Shown here: piece after piece, positions 54,150-63,895 of the stretch
How the letters are laid out: each line of letters starts with the position of its first letter
Numbering within the stretch: the stretch's first letter is position 1
Source: JBDHWI01 sp964590135
GTDB lineage: Bacteria > Chloroflexota > Anaerolineae > J036 > Brachytrichaceae
Assembly: GCA_964590135.1 (NCBI GenBank)
Contig: CAZPVX010000006.1
Location: 1 to 64,000 of the forward strand
DNA: 64,000 nucleotides
Direction of reading: 5' to 3'
Translations under genes and position numbers: made by a program
The notes under the pieces: generated by a model
Told to the model about the DNA's origin: nothing
Seen by the model: the letters and a program-made list of their open reading frames with translations, nothing else
The model's database searches: none

Positions 54150-55649
54150 TCACACGCCGTAGATCTCGCCGAACTTCGCTTTCAGATACGCGACATAGGG
54201 GGCAGCGGTGAGCGGCCGGCCGGTTGCCCTCACGATCAACTCGCGCGGAGTGAAGCGCCGGCCATGCTGATGCACATGCGTGTTCAACCAGCCCAGGAGC
54301 GCGCCGAATTCGCCGCGCGCGAACTGTTCCTCAAGATCAGGATGCGCCTGTTTTGCCGCTTCGTATAGTTGCACCGACAGGATGTTGCCGAGTGAATACG
54401 TCGGGAAATAGCCGATCAAGCCGGCGGACCAATGCACATCTTGCAAACACCCCTGCGCATCGTTCGGCGGCGTGATTCCGAGATAGTCGCGATACTTCCC
54501 ATTCCACGCTTCAGGCAAATCCCTTGGCTTCAGCTTGCCTTCCAGCAATTGCAACTCCAGTTCAAAACGCGCCATGATGTGCATGTTGTAGGTCAACTCG
54601 TCGGCTTCGATGCGAATGAGCGATGGCTGCACACGGTTGATGGCGTGATAGAACCTTTCGAAATCCACTTTTTTGAATTGCTTGAAGCGCGTCTGCAATC
54701 GCGGATAGAAAAATTCCCAGAACGCGCGGCTGCGGCCAACAAGGTTTTCCCACGTGCGCGACTGCGACTCATGCACGGCAAGCGAGGCACCCCCGCCAAG
54801 CGGGGTGCGGTTGAACGCCGGCGCAATGCCCTGCTCATACATGCCGTGACCAGCTTCATGCAGCACGCTGAACAGCAGTGTGTTGAAGAACTTCTCGTCC
54901 ACCCGCGTCGTGATGCGCACGTCGTCGCGGCCAAAGTTGGTGCAAAAGGGGTGCGCAGTGTAGTCGAGCCGGCCGCGCTCGAACGAAAACCCAATCTGCC
55001 GCGCCACGTCCGCTGCAAACGCTTCCTGATCGGCTTTTGCAAAATGGCCATGCAGAACAGCATCGCTCACCTTCACCCTGGATCGGGAGATGGCGTGGAC
55101 GAGCGGCACGGTCTGCTCGCGCAGGTCGGCGAAGATGGTCTGCACCTCGCCGGCGGTCATGTCTGGCTCATACACACCCAGCAGCGCATCATACGGGTGC
55201 TGCTTATAGCCCAGATAGTCAGCAGCGCGCCGCGCAAGATCGACATTCTTGCGCAACCACGGTTCAAACGCCTTGAAGTCATTCGCCTTGCGCGCGCGAA
55301 TCCACGCCTGCTGCGCCAGTGAGCGCGTATGGTTCATCTCGGCCACGAACTCTGTTGGAAGCTTCTTCGACAAATCGTAGTCGCGCTGCGCCACGCGCAC
55401 GAACGCGGCCTTCTTCGCGTCCTTCTGGACACCCGGCTCTTTTGCCGCCGCTTTCAGCAGCCTGCCTGTCGCCGGCGACACATGCATCTCATGCGTCATC
55501 TTCGCCAGTGTCGCCAATTGAAATGCGCGATCTCGCGCACCGCCCTCAGGCATGTATGTCTCTTGATCCCAATTCACCAACGAGCTCGCAGCGTTCAAAT
55601 CGCTGATCTCCGCCATGCGCGCCTTGAGTGTTTCGAAGTGTTTTGCCAT
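54150..55649 (-). CDS. M32-family carboxypeptidase (Taq-like)
   Basis: A protein of 499 residues, the usual M32 length. The zinc-binding motif is HEAGHGMYEQGI, with the third ligand Glu in HESQSRTWENLVGRSRAF. The sequence NWDQETYMPEGG and GYFPTYSLGNILSVQLYEAA segments are typical. It removes C-terminal residues broadly. It starts 23 bases after the downstream-facing Hsp70-like gene, so it belongs to the same cluster. Confidence 0.95.
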   Translation of the reverse strand: MAKHFETLKARMAEISDLNAASSLVNWDQETYMPEGGARDRAFQLATLAKMTHEMHVSPATGRLLKAAAKEPGVQKDAKKAAFVRVAQRDYDLSKKLPTEFVAEMNHTRSLAQQAWIRARKANDFKAFEPWLRKNVDLARRAADYLGYKQHPYDALLGVYEPDMTAGEVQTIFADLREQTVPLVHAISRSRVKVSDAVLHGHFAKADQEAFAADVARQIGFSFERGRLDYTAHPFCTNFGRDDVRITTRVDEKFFNTLLFSVLHEAGHGMYEQGIAPAFNRTPLGGGASLAVHESQSRTWENLVGRSRAFWEFFYPRLQTRFKQFKKVDFERFYHAINRVQPSLIRIEADELTYNMHIMARFELELQLLEGKLKPRDLPEAWNGKYRDYLGITPPNDAQGCLQDVHWSAGLIGYFPTYSLGNILSVQLYEAAKQAHPDLEEQFARGEFGALLGWLNTHVHQHGRRFTPRELIVRATGRPLTAAPYVAYLKAKFGEIYGV

Positions 55650-55672
55650 GCAGGGATGATACTTTGCGCGCG

Positions 55673-57013
55673 TTAGCTCGCCCGCACCGCCAAACCTGCC
55701 GCCACACCTGTGAACAGGTCTTCCACGACGACGCGCTCCCGGCCAAACAAACCAGCCAGCATGTCGATGAATAGGGGAATCGACGATGAGCCGCCGGTGC
55801 GAATGACATGCTGCACATCGCGCGCTTGCACATCGGCGCGCTGCAACGTATCAATGACCATCTCACGAATCAGCCGGCATTCGCGGGCAATGACATTTTC
55901 AAACAGGGCGCGCGTCACCGGCTGCCACATGGCAATCGCGCCAGAGTCGAATTCCACCACGTCGAAGCGTTGTCGAGACAGCGCGACCTTGCTGCGTTCC
56001 ACCCGCTCGAAGATGTCGTAGGCAAAACCGCGCGACACATAGTCTTCCAGCGCCATCAACCGGATCGGCTCGCTGCAGTTGCCCTGCGCTTCGCGGATGA
56101 ATGCGAGTGTTGGCCGGTTGCACAGCGCGAGGGCATCCTGCCAATCACTCAGCGCGTCCATCAGGTGCGCCGGCAAGGGCAGGCGCTGTTGCCCCCAGCG
56201 CACCTGCGCGCCCAGCCATGGCAACACTGCGCATTTGAAGATGGCCTGGTCGAAGCGATCACCGGCAATGCCCACACCACCCGTCGCCAGCACGCGCTGC
56301 TGATTGTTGGATTCAACGCGCATCACCGCCACATCGAGCGTGCCGCCGCCAAAATCGAACACCAGCGCATGCTCGCCGGCGCGCAGGGCATGTTGCTCGC
56401 CATAAGCCAGGCCGGCAGCTATCGGCTCCAACTCAAACGTGACATCCTCGAAGCCGGCCATCTGCGCGGCTTCGCGCAAGCGCGCCTCGGCTTTTGCGTT
56501 GTCCTCGCGCGTGCTGGCGTTGGCGAAGTTGACAGGCCGGCCCAGCACTGCGGCCTTCACGCGCTCGCCTGTCACCTGTTCGATGCGAAAGCGCAACCGC
56601 GAGAGAAACTCAGCGATCAATGCTTCCAGCGGATAGTGCTTGCCAAACAACATCGTGCCTTCGTAGCTGGATGCGAGCGGCCCTTTGAGGGAGTGCAGCA
56701 GCCGGCCAGGCGTATCTGCATCGACATCGGAGAATACATCCAGCACGATCGTTGCGCCCTCGGTGATGACCACATCAATCTCGGTGATCCATTGCTTGCT
56801 GAAGCGCGGCAGCCGGCCCACATTCTGGGCGCGATGCAGCGCAATTGCCTCGCTGCCGATCGTCATACTGCCATCACGCTCGACATACAGCACTGTGCGC
56901 AGCGTGCCGGCGTTTTGCGCGCCGGCATCGAGCGGCAACACGCGCGGCCGGCCATCGTCGCCAATCACCGCTGCCGCGCTGTTCGTGGTGCCAAAGTCAA
57001 TGCCAAGTTTCAT
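55673..57013 (-). CDS. YegD-type Hsp70-like ATPase (copy 2)
   Basis: A protein of 446 residues from ATG 57013. The actin/Hsp70 ATPase fold is complete: LGIDFGTTNSAAAVIGDDG (phosphate 1), LVFDFGGGTLDVAVMRVE (phosphate 2), VIRTGGSSSIPLFIDML (adenosine). DnaK's C-terminal substrate domain is absent, as in YegD (~450 residues). It lies 19 bases after a close paralogue on the same strand, an apparent tandem duplication. Clients are unknown. Confidence 0.88.
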   Translation of the reverse strand: MKLGIDFGTTNSAAAVIGDDGRPRVLPLDAGAQNAGTLRTVLYVERDGSMTIGSEAIALHRAQNVGRLPRFSKQWITEIDVVITEGATIVLDVFSDVDADTPGRLLHSLKGPLASSYEGTMLFGKHYPLEALIAEFLSRLRFRIEQVTGERVKAAVLGRPVNFANASTREDNAKAEARLREAAQMAGFEDVTFELEPIAAGLAYGEQHALRAGEHALVFDFGGGTLDVAVMRVESNNQQRVLATGGVGIAGDRFDQAIFKCAVLPWLGAQVRWGQQRLPLPAHLMDALSDWQDALALCNRPTLAFIREAQGNCSEPIRLMALEDYVSRGFAYDIFERVERSKVALSRQRFDVVEFDSGAIAMWQPVTRALFENVIARECRLIREMVIDTLQRADVQARDVQHVIRTGGSSSIPLFIDMLAGLFGRERVVVEDLFTGVAAGLAVRAS

Positions 57014-57032
57014 GTCGAGCCTCAAGGAAAGT

Positions 57033-58415
57033 TCACGCTTCCAAACACAGTTGCGCTGCCTTGATCGCCAAGCCGCTGGCGACGCCGGTGAAGAGCGATT
57101 GCGCGACAATCTTCTCTTGGCCAAAACGCTCAGCCAGAATATCCACGCAGGCGGGGATGGATGACGAGCCGCCAGTGCGAACGACGCGATCAATCTGCGC
57201 AGCATCGATGCCGGCGCGTTGCAGCGCCTCGTCAATCACCTCGGCGATCAAGCGCCGCTCGCGCGCAATGAAGCTCTCGAACTGCGCGCGTGAAAGCGGC
57301 TGCCACAACGACACCGCGCTATGCCCTGCGCTTGTCGAAGGGTCGTGCGCAATCACCGCAAAACGCCGTGACGACAGCGCCACCTTCACCTCCTCCACGC
57401 GCGCATACACATCATACGCATAACCCTTCGAGATCAAATCCTCCAGCGCGAGCAGGCGCAATGGATCGCTGCTGCTGCGCTGCGCTTCGCGGATGAATGC
57501 GAGCGTGCCAGCGGTCGCAAGCTGTGGGATGTCCTGCCAATCGCCAAGCGCATCCAGCAGGTGCGCCGGCAACGCATGACCATCACCCCACGTGATCTCA
57601 CTGCCAAACCAGGGCAGCAGCGTTCGCTTGAAAATGATTTGGTCGAAGTGATCGCCGCCGAGGCCAATGCCGCCGGTCGCCAGCACCTCGTGCGCGCCGC
57701 CGGCGAAGCGCACCACCGCCACATCGAGCGTGCCGCCGCCAAAATCGAACGTCAGCACATGCTGCGCGGTTGTGGCCTCAGCGCCAAATGCCAGCGCTGC
57801 GCCAACCGGCTCCCGCTCAAAGATCACGCGCTCGAAGCCGGCCATCTGCGCGGCCTGCAACAGGCGAGCTTGCGCCAGCGCATCGTCTTCGTGCGTGGCT
57901 GCATTCGCAAAATGCACGGGCCGGCCAAACACGGCGTTGCGCGGCGCGCGCCCAGTCGCGTCCGCCACACGCGCGCGCAACCGCGATAGAAACTCTGCAA
58001 TCAACGCTTCGAGTGAATAGTCCCTGCCGAACAGTCGCGTGCCTTTGTAGGGCGTGGCGAGCGGCCCTTTCAGCGAATGGATCAACCGGCCCGGCGCATC
58101 TGCATCCATGTCGGCGAATGCATCGACGACGGCTGTAACCGATGCGCCAACATCGTAGCCCTTCACGTTCAACTCGCCGATCTCGATCTCGATTTCGCCG
58201 ACCCACTGCTTGCTCTGGCGCGGCACGCGACCGACATTCTGCGCGCGGTAGGTGCGAATGGCATCTGCGCCGGTGCGGATCCTGCCCTCACGTTCGATGT
58301 AGAGCATGGTGCGCAACGTTGCGCCTCCCTCATCCAACGGCAAGACGCGCGCGCCGGCGCCATCCATCACAGCGGCCACCGTGTTTGTCGTGCCAAAGTC
58401 GATGCCGAGATACAT
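57033..58415 (-). CDS. YegD-type Hsp70-like ATPase (copy 1)
   Basis: A protein of 460 residues from ATG 58415 (TTG 58424 in frame). Motifs LGIDFGTTNTVAAVMDGAG, LTFDFGGGTLDVAVVRFAGG and VVRTGGSSSIPACVDILAERFG mirror those of the next gene, with similar spacing throughout. No substrate-binding domain is present. The upstream gene (58495-59625) encodes a coiled-coil protein and may be a partner. Confidence 0.88.
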   Translation of the reverse strand: MYLGIDFGTTNTVAAVMDGAGARVLPLDEGGATLRTMLYIEREGRIRTGADAIRTYRAQNVGRVPRQSKQWVGEIEIEIGELNVKGYDVGASVTAVVDAFADMDADAPGRLIHSLKGPLATPYKGTRLFGRDYSLEALIAEFLSRLRARVADATGRAPRNAVFGRPVHFANAATHEDDALAQARLLQAAQMAGFERVIFEREPVGAALAFGAEATTAQHVLTFDFGGGTLDVAVVRFAGGAHEVLATGGIGLGGDHFDQIIFKRTLLPWFGSEITWGDGHALPAHLLDALGDWQDIPQLATAGTLAFIREAQRSSSDPLRLLALEDLISKGYAYDVYARVEEVKVALSSRRFAVIAHDPSTSAGHSAVSLWQPLSRAQFESFIARERRLIAEVIDEALQRAGIDAAQIDRVVRTGGSSSIPACVDILAERFGQEKIVAQSLFTGVASGLAIKAAQLCLEA

Positions 58416-58494
58416 GCGTGTCAAGAGATTGAGGGTTGCCTGCAGACCTTCACCATGCGCCGCGCAGATGGGTGAATCGCCAAAACCATCCTCA

Positions 58495-59625
58495 CTAATT
58501 CCCCATCTTCACCGCTGCAATCAAGCGTTGATTGACCACATTGAGCAACTGCGCCTCACTGGGGCGCGGGGCAATGGGCAGAGCGCGCAGACTCTCAACG
58601 ATCAAGTCGCCGCTGTTGCAAAGCAGCAACATCGCATCCGTCTTGCGTGCCGCAAAGCCGGCCAGCGCGATGAACCTGCGAGTCAGGGATTGCGGCTTGC
58701 CGCCGGGCCGCTTGTGCGCTTCCAAGCCAGCCGGGTTGATGGCGAGTTGCGCGCCATCCGCGCCGATGAAATATATGGACTGCGCATTCGGCGGGATCAC
58801 CACCGCGCCGGCGACATCGTCATCGGCATCCAGCGCGATCGCCTGCACGCCGGCAGAGTCTATGCTGTTGATGGGGAAGCGCGTCCAGCGGCCATTGCGG
58901 GTGAGCAGCAATGCGTCACCTTCGTCGCACGCGCCGATCCACGCTGGCGCATCGCCCTTGTTTGGCGGTGAAAGCGGCTGGCCCGACAGCGCAAGATTCT
59001 CCACCAGCGCCCACGACATCGACCGCATCCAACCGCCGCGCGTTACAACCAGCACGCTGCGCGGCGGGAGCATCTCGTTGATGGCACAGGTTGCCTCCAC
59101 ACGCTCGCCACGCTGCAGCGCCACCGCCGGCCGCGCATCGCGCCAGTGCATGTCCTCGCTCATCGGCACGCTCAACCCGTTCACCAGCGTCAGCCGGAAC
59201 GACGACGTGATAACAAGCAACGCATCGAGCCGCGTGGCCGCAGACATGAACAGCGGCTTCAGATCGCGCACCTCCTCGCCCTCGTTCACCTCAAGCGCAA
59301 GCGTTTGCTCCATCGGCGCCGGCGCGGGGATGTGCATGGCCTGGCCAGTGAACGACACAAGCGACACCACATCGCTGTTGAGGTTGTGGCGCTCAGCAAA
59401 ACTGCGCAAATCGCGCAAATCGGTGCGCAGGCGCTGCACCTGCTCCTGGCCGGCTGCGCCGGCGCCGCTGCGCTTCAACAGCACGTTCTCAGCGCGCAGT
59501 TCATCACTTTGCCGCTGCAATTGCTGCACGCGGTCGGCGAGAGCTTCGATGATCTGCTGTGCTGTGTCAGGGTCTTGACGCGCTTCGGTCGTGAGCCAGG
59601 GCAGGTCTTGTTCAAGCAGGTTCAT
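58495..59625 (-). CDS. Coiled-coil protein with GyrA-C-terminal-like beta-pinwheel
   Basis: A protein of 376 residues from ATG 59625. A coiled coil (~20-75: ALADRVQQLQRQSDELRAENVLL) precedes repeats of a kind seen in the DNA gyrase A C-terminal pinwheel: LLVITSSFRLTLVNGLSVP, SVLVVTRGGWMRSMSW, ALLLTRNGRWTRFPIN, SIYFIGADGAQLAI, AMLLLCNSGDLIV. The gyrase catalytic Tyr domain is absent. A DNA-wrapping or protein-scaffold role is possible but unproven. It is first in the Hsp70-like/M32 cluster. Confidence 0.68.
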   Translation of the reverse strand: MNLLEQDLPWLTTEARQDPDTAQQIIEALADRVQQLQRQSDELRAENVLLKRSGAGAAGQEQVQRLRTDLRDLRSFAERHNLNSDVVSLVSFTGQAMHIPAPAPMEQTLALEVNEGEEVRDLKPLFMSAATRLDALLVITSSFRLTLVNGLSVPMSEDMHWRDARPAVALQRGERVEATCAINEMLPPRSVLVVTRGGWMRSMSWALVENLALSGQPLSPPNKGDAPAWIGACDEGDALLLTRNGRWTRFPINSIDSAGVQAIALDADDDVAGAVVIPPNAQSIYFIGADGAQLAINPAGLEAHKRPGGKPQSLTRRFIALAGFAARKTDAMLLLCNSGDLIVESLRALPIAPRPSEAQLLNVVNQRLIAAVKMGN

Positions 59626-59853
59626 GCGGGCGCGGCATGAACGGCCGCGAGTGCGGATTGTATCTTGTGCCGGGCATGTGCAGGTGCGAAAAAGCGCCGG
59701 CTCTACGCGCCAACGCTCAGCAATGGATCGCCCTGATTCATGGCGAGTTTGGCATGTTGCCGGCAGAGTAGCGTGATTAGCCTTGCGCAAATGGAGATGT
59801 GCAAAAAGGAGAGCTGCATTAACATGCCAGCACTCATTCATCAAAGGAGAATC

Positions 59854-60372
59854 ATGGAAGGAACCCTTATTGCGCTCGTCAGCATCGGCATCGGTATTGC
59901 CGTATTGTTTTTGGGCAAGGATTTGCGCATCTTCGCCATCGCCGCAGGCCTGCTGTTCGGCATCCAGATCGCGTCAATCATGAACGCCGGCTTGCTGACA
60001 GGGTTGCTGCTTGGTGCAGTCAGCGCTCTTATCGGCGTCATCCTGGTCATCCTCGGGCGATCTGTCATCGCGCTGGTGATGCGTTTGATCGGTGCAGCGG
60101 CCGGCGCAAGTGCGCTGTCATGGCTGCTCAACTCCATGGGCATCCACGGGGGATTGCTGACCGGTGTCGGCGTCGCAGCCGCCGGCGCGATCATCGGCTA
60201 CATCCTCATGGCGCGCTTTTACGATTGGGGTCTCTCCATCCTCGTCAGCCTGATCGCCGCAAGCCTGATCGTGAGTGGTGTGAATTTCTTCATCCCGCTC
60301 GGCGATGGCGTGACAACTGCCGCCACGCTGGCGCTGACCGCCGCCGGCATCATCTTGCAACGTCGCAGATAA
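59854..60372 (+). CDS. Small polytopic membrane protein (DUF4203-like)
   Basis: A protein of 172 residues from ATG 59854, preceded by AAAGGAGA; an in-frame ATG at 59824 also has an AGGAG upstream. Six or seven hydrophobic segments are continuous (TLIALVSIGIGIAVLFLG, IFAIAAGLLFGIQIASIM, GAVSALIGVILVILG, GVGVAAAGAIIGYILM, LSILVSLIAASLIVSGV) with Gly-rich turns. DUF4203/TMEM198-like by layout only. It is divergent from the coiled-coil gene. Confidence 0.68.
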   Translation: MEGTLIALVSIGIGIAVLFLGKDLRIFAIAAGLLFGIQIASIMNAGLLTGLLLGAVSALIGVILVILGRSVIALVMRLIGAAAGASALSWLLNSMGIHGGLLTGVGVAAAGAIIGYILMARFYDWGLSILVSLIAASLIVSGVNFFIPLGDGVTTAATLALTAAGIILQRRR

Positions 60373-60422
60373 GACATCGCGCAAAACCAGCAAGGCGATC
60401 CTGCGTCCCCGCTTCGCTGTTG

Positions 60423-61181
60423 CTATGGCGCGCGCTTCTTCAACGCAGCTACAGACTGCGTGAACGCATCGAAAAAGAAGAGACGGTCATAGCTGGCCGT
60501 AAAGTTGTGCTGCTGAACCTCATCGCGCAGCATGGCGGGTGTGGTGATATGCGGGTGGCCGGCGCTGACCAGCAGCCATAGCGCATCGCACCTGAGTCGG
60601 CTCGCATCCAGCGCGCCTTTTGCATTGATGGCGCTCTGGATGATCTCGGCATCCACTGCAATCTCATCCTGCCCTTCAAAAGCCCACGAGGCCGGCGCGC
60701 CTTTCGGCAGACGCGTCACACTGAGCGCGTCTGCCGTTTGAAACAGGCCCGTGCCGATGAAGCGTGAGTAGGGAATCCGGCGCGTCTCGCCAGCGTTTAG
60801 CGGCACATTGGCGCGCACCTGCCGCAGCAGCGATTGGGTGGCGGCGCGTTGCGCGAGGTCGCTCAGGCTGGGCGGGATCTTGTTGCCAGCCAGCCGCACT
60901 TGCAGCGGCAGGTCAATGTCGGCGTCAAATAGCAGCTTGGCCTCGCTGACAAGCGTGTTGCGGAAGCCGGCCAGCGGATCGTCGTGCAGCCGCACCACGT
61001 CAATGCCGAGCGTCGCCTCGCCGGCGGTTATGAGGAAGTCCGGCGCGTCGCAATCCTCAGCCTCGCCCTGCGGGAATTCGCTGAACGCTTCGGCAAACGC
61101 TGCGAGAATGGGCCAGACGCCGGCGCGCTCCGCCTGCTGCGCCTCGGTCAGTTCACTGCATGGTGGCTTGGGTGTGGGCAT
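60423..61181 (-). CDS. Hypothetical protein, possible PD-(D/E)XK-like fold
   Basis: A protein of 252 residues from ATG 61181. The segment CDAPDFLITAGEATLGIDVVRLH has the spacing of PD-x(n)-(E/D)-x-V nuclease cores, though Asp replaces the usual Glu and no Lys follows. The rest (YDRLFFFDAFTQSVAAL at the end) is not diagnostic. No membrane segment or signal is seen. It stands between a convergent membrane gene and the reductase gene. Function unknown. Confidence 0.5.
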   Translation of the reverse strand: MPTPKPPCSELTEAQQAERAGVWPILAAFAEAFSEFPQGEAEDCDAPDFLITAGEATLGIDVVRLHDDPLAGFRNTLVSEAKLLFDADIDLPLQVRLAGNKIPPSLSDLAQRAATQSLLRQVRANVPLNAGETRRIPYSRFIGTGLFQTADALSVTRLPKGAPASWAFEGQDEIAVDAEIIQSAINAKGALDASRLRCDALWLLVSAGHPHITTPAMLRDEVQQHNFTASYDRLFFFDAFTQSVAALKKRAP

Positions 61182-61265
61182 GGTTGCACCGGCGATTGTA
61201 CGTTGATCCTCGCACAAGTTCTCTCTTTGAAAGAGAGAGTTCAAGCGTAAACCACGCAAACAAGA

Positions 61266-61297
61266 ACCGCCGCCATTTCCTTCGAAATAGCGGCGGT
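61266..61297 (-). terminator. Hairpin terminator of the ribonucleotide reductase gene
   Basis: ACCGCCGC and GCGGCGGT, extended by ATTTC/GAAAT, form a 14-bp stem with one mismatch. On the minus strand TTCTTGTTTG follows. It lies 15 bases after the reductase stop. Confidence 0.68.
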
Positions 61298-61312
61298 ATG
61301 CGCTTCAGCTAC

Positions 61313-63895
61313 TCAGCACTCCGAGTAGCCGCACGACTGGCACTTGCGGCAACCCTCGGAGCGCACCAGCGTGACCATGCCGCACTCTGGGCACATGTCG
61401 GCGCCGGAGATTTTGACCACAGCATGACCGTTCAACTGCGCAATCTCATAGGGGCTATCACCATGCGCGCCATGCGCACCATGCGCGTGGCCATTGCCAT
61501 TCACCGCCGGCGCAGCCGGCACGCCCGTGCCATTTATGATCGGCAGCGTCAACTGGCGCACGTCGCGTTCACTAAAGTAAATCTGGCGCAGTGTGGCTGC
61601 CAACGCGTCTGGCAGCGATGACACACGATTCACACCGAATCCCACCGAGCGCGCGCCGCCGATGCCGACGAGTTGCGAGATGACCATATCCAAACGCTCA
61701 CGGCGCGACACGGGCGAGGCGATGCGCAAGATCAGCGAGATCAGCCGGCCCAGCGCCTCGGCGTCGGCCTGCAAATCGCTGCCGGCCTTGCCCACCGTCA
61801 TGAACACCTCGAACGGCTCGCCATTTTCATCGTGTGTGCTGGTCAGGTGCAGCGTGCCCATCGCGGTGGGTTTGCTCACGGTGATGCCGTGCCGGATCGC
61901 CGGCAACGGCGCGACCTTGGGCTGCATAGCCGCCGGCTCATACGCCACTTCGGGCTTTGGCTTCTCTTCCTGCTTCTCCTCAGTCTTGAGCATCAGCACC
62001 TGCTCGTCGCGCGAGCCATCGCGGTAGATCGTGCCGCCCTTGCAACCAAGGTCATACATCTGCTCGTACAGTGCGCGCACCTGATCGACCGTGTATTCGT
62101 TCGGCACGTTGCACGTCTTGCTGATGCTGGAATCCACCCAGCGCTGGATGGCGGCCTGCACGCGGATATGATCTTCCGGCGATAGCTCCATCGCCGTGAC
62201 GAAGTAATCCGGCAGATCCTGGTTCGGATTGGCTTGCTTCCACTCCTCAACGACAGCCACGTTCTGCTCATGCAACCCCAAACGCGATTTGCGGAAATAA
62301 GTCCACGAGAAGAAGGGCTCGATGCCGGTGGAGGTGTCCACCATGGTGCCGATGGTGCCGTTCGGCGCCTGCGTCAACAGCGTAACGTTGCGCACGCCAT
62401 ATTTGGCGATGCCGTCGCGGATGCGCTGCGGCATGGCCTGCATGTAGCCGCTGGCAAGGTGTTTTTCGGCATCGAATGCGGGGAATGACCCGCGTTCCCT
62501 GGCCAGATCGATGGAGGCTTCGTACGACTCAGCAGCGATGAACTCATAGAGCTTGTCCAGCCAGATTTCGCACTCTGCGCTGCCATAGCGAATGCCCAGC
62601 CGAATCATCAACTCGGCCAATCCCATGGTATTGAGGCCGACACGACGCTCCTTCATCTGTTGCGCATGGTTCTGGTCAAAGAAATAGGGCGTCGCGTCGA
62701 TCACATTGTCCAGAAAGCGCACTGCATAGCGCACGGTGCGTCCCAACTCCGCCCAAGCCACATCCTTTGCCGTCGCATCATAGAACTTAGCCAGGTTGAT
62801 GGCAGCCAGGTTGCACACACCCCACGCCGGCAACCCCTGCTCGCCGCACGGGTTTGTGCATATGATGGGCGCGAAGTACCACGAGTTGGACAGCTTGTTG
62901 TAGCGGTCATTGAAGAACACGCCCGGCTCAGCGCTGGCCCAGGCGCTCTCGATGATCGCGTTCCACACCTCACGCGCCTTCACGGTCTTGTGCGCAATGA
63001 CCGGCAGGCCGGCGTCGCGCCACTTGCCCAGATCGCCATCCCAGCGCGTGTTGTATTCCGGATGATTGGTATCGGGGAAATAGAGTGTCCAGTCGCCATC
63101 CTGCTTGACGGCCGCCATCAAATCATCTGAGACGCCGACGCTGATGTTGGCGTTGGTAATCTTGCCGGCGGTGCGCTTGCTGTTGATGAAGTTGAAGATG
63201 TCTGGATGCCAATCATCCAGGATCAGCATCAGCGCCCCGCGCCGCGAGCCGCCCTGCTCGATCAAGCCAGTGACAAAGCTGTAGAGCGCGCCCCATGACA
63301 CCGCGCCGCTGGAGCGGCCATTCACGCCCTTGACATACGAGTGCGTTGGCCGCAGTGAGGACAGATTGATGCCAACGCCGCCGCCGCGCGACATGATCTC
63401 GGTCATCTGCGAGAGCGTGTCCATGATGCCCTGGCGCGAATCTTTGGGGCTGGGAATGACATAGCAGTTGTAATACGTCAGTTGCTGTTCGCTGCCGGCG
63501 GCAGTGAGGATGCGCCCAGCCGGCACGAACTTGAAGCCGTCCAGAATAGAGCGAAATTTTTCGGCCCACTCGGCGCGCAGCTCAGGCGTCTTTTCGACAG
63601 CAGCGATGCCGCGCGCAACACGATCCATCATCTGAGCCGGCGCGGTCTCCAGTGGCTTGTCGACATGCTCAATGGCAACAGTCATCTCACCACCGTCGCG
63701 CAATTCCACCGTCACGTGCGGCGGCGCAAATGCTGTAACGACGCCAACCTCGCGCTGATTGGTCTTCGGGTTCACCAGCACGATGACGGTGTCGCCCTCA
63801 CCCAACGTCTCGCGCGTCATATCCTTGAGCGCATAGCGGTCCAGAAATATTTTCTCCCCCAGGCCGCTCAACGTATTTTGGTCTGCAATTGTCAT
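61313..63895 (-). CDS. nrdJ: Class II (adenosylcobalamin-dependent) ribonucleotide reductase
   Basis: A protein of 860 residues from ATG 63895; the frame runs on to 63970 with ATGs at 63931 and 63958, and the choice is uncertain. It reduces ribonucleotides to deoxyribonucleotides using a B12-derived thiyl radical. Residues Cys144 (YNCYVIP) and Cys361 (VCNLAAINL) are the redox pair, Asn348-Pro-Cys350-Gly-Glu352 holds the radical Cys and its partners. NTMGLAELMIRLG and LLTQAPNGTIGTM are typical. A His/Gly-rich linker leads to a C-terminal Cys cluster (CPECGMVTLV...CRKCQSCGYSEC). No intein. The upstream region, where a cobalamin switch could sit, falls outside the window. Confidence 0.94.
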   Translation of the reverse strand: MTIADQNTLSGLGEKIFLDRYALKDMTRETLGEGDTVIVLVNPKTNQREVGVVTAFAPPHVTVELRDGGEMTVAIEHVDKPLETAPAQMMDRVARGIAAVEKTPELRAEWAEKFRSILDGFKFVPAGRILTAAGSEQQLTYYNCYVIPSPKDSRQGIMDTLSQMTEIMSRGGGVGINLSSLRPTHSYVKGVNGRSSGAVSWGALYSFVTGLIEQGGSRRGALMLILDDWHPDIFNFINSKRTAGKITNANISVGVSDDLMAAVKQDGDWTLYFPDTNHPEYNTRWDGDLGKWRDAGLPVIAHKTVKAREVWNAIIESAWASAEPGVFFNDRYNKLSNSWYFAPIICTNPCGEQGLPAWGVCNLAAINLAKFYDATAKDVAWAELGRTVRYAVRFLDNVIDATPYFFDQNHAQQMKERRVGLNTMGLAELMIRLGIRYGSAECEIWLDKLYEFIAAESYEASIDLARERGSFPAFDAEKHLASGYMQAMPQRIRDGIAKYGVRNVTLLTQAPNGTIGTMVDTSTGIEPFFSWTYFRKSRLGLHEQNVAVVEEWKQANPNQDLPDYFVTAMELSPEDHIRVQAAIQRWVDSSISKTCNVPNEYTVDQVRALYEQMYDLGCKGGTIYRDGSRDEQVLMLKTEEKQEEKPKPEVAYEPAAMQPKVAPLPAIRHGITVSKPTAMGTLHLTSTHDENGEPFEVFMTVGKAGSDLQADAEALGRLISLILRIASPVSRRERLDMVISQLVGIGGARSVGFGVNRVSSLPDALAATLRQIYFSERDVRQLTLPIINGTGVPAAPAVNGNGHAHGAHGAHGDSPYEIAQLNGHAVVKISGADMCPECGMVTLVRSEGCRKCQSCGYSEC

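Noticed and set aside
61313..63895. Intein in the class II ribonucleotide reductase
   Set aside because: The reductase motifs are contiguous and the length is normal, with no splicing-domain insertion.
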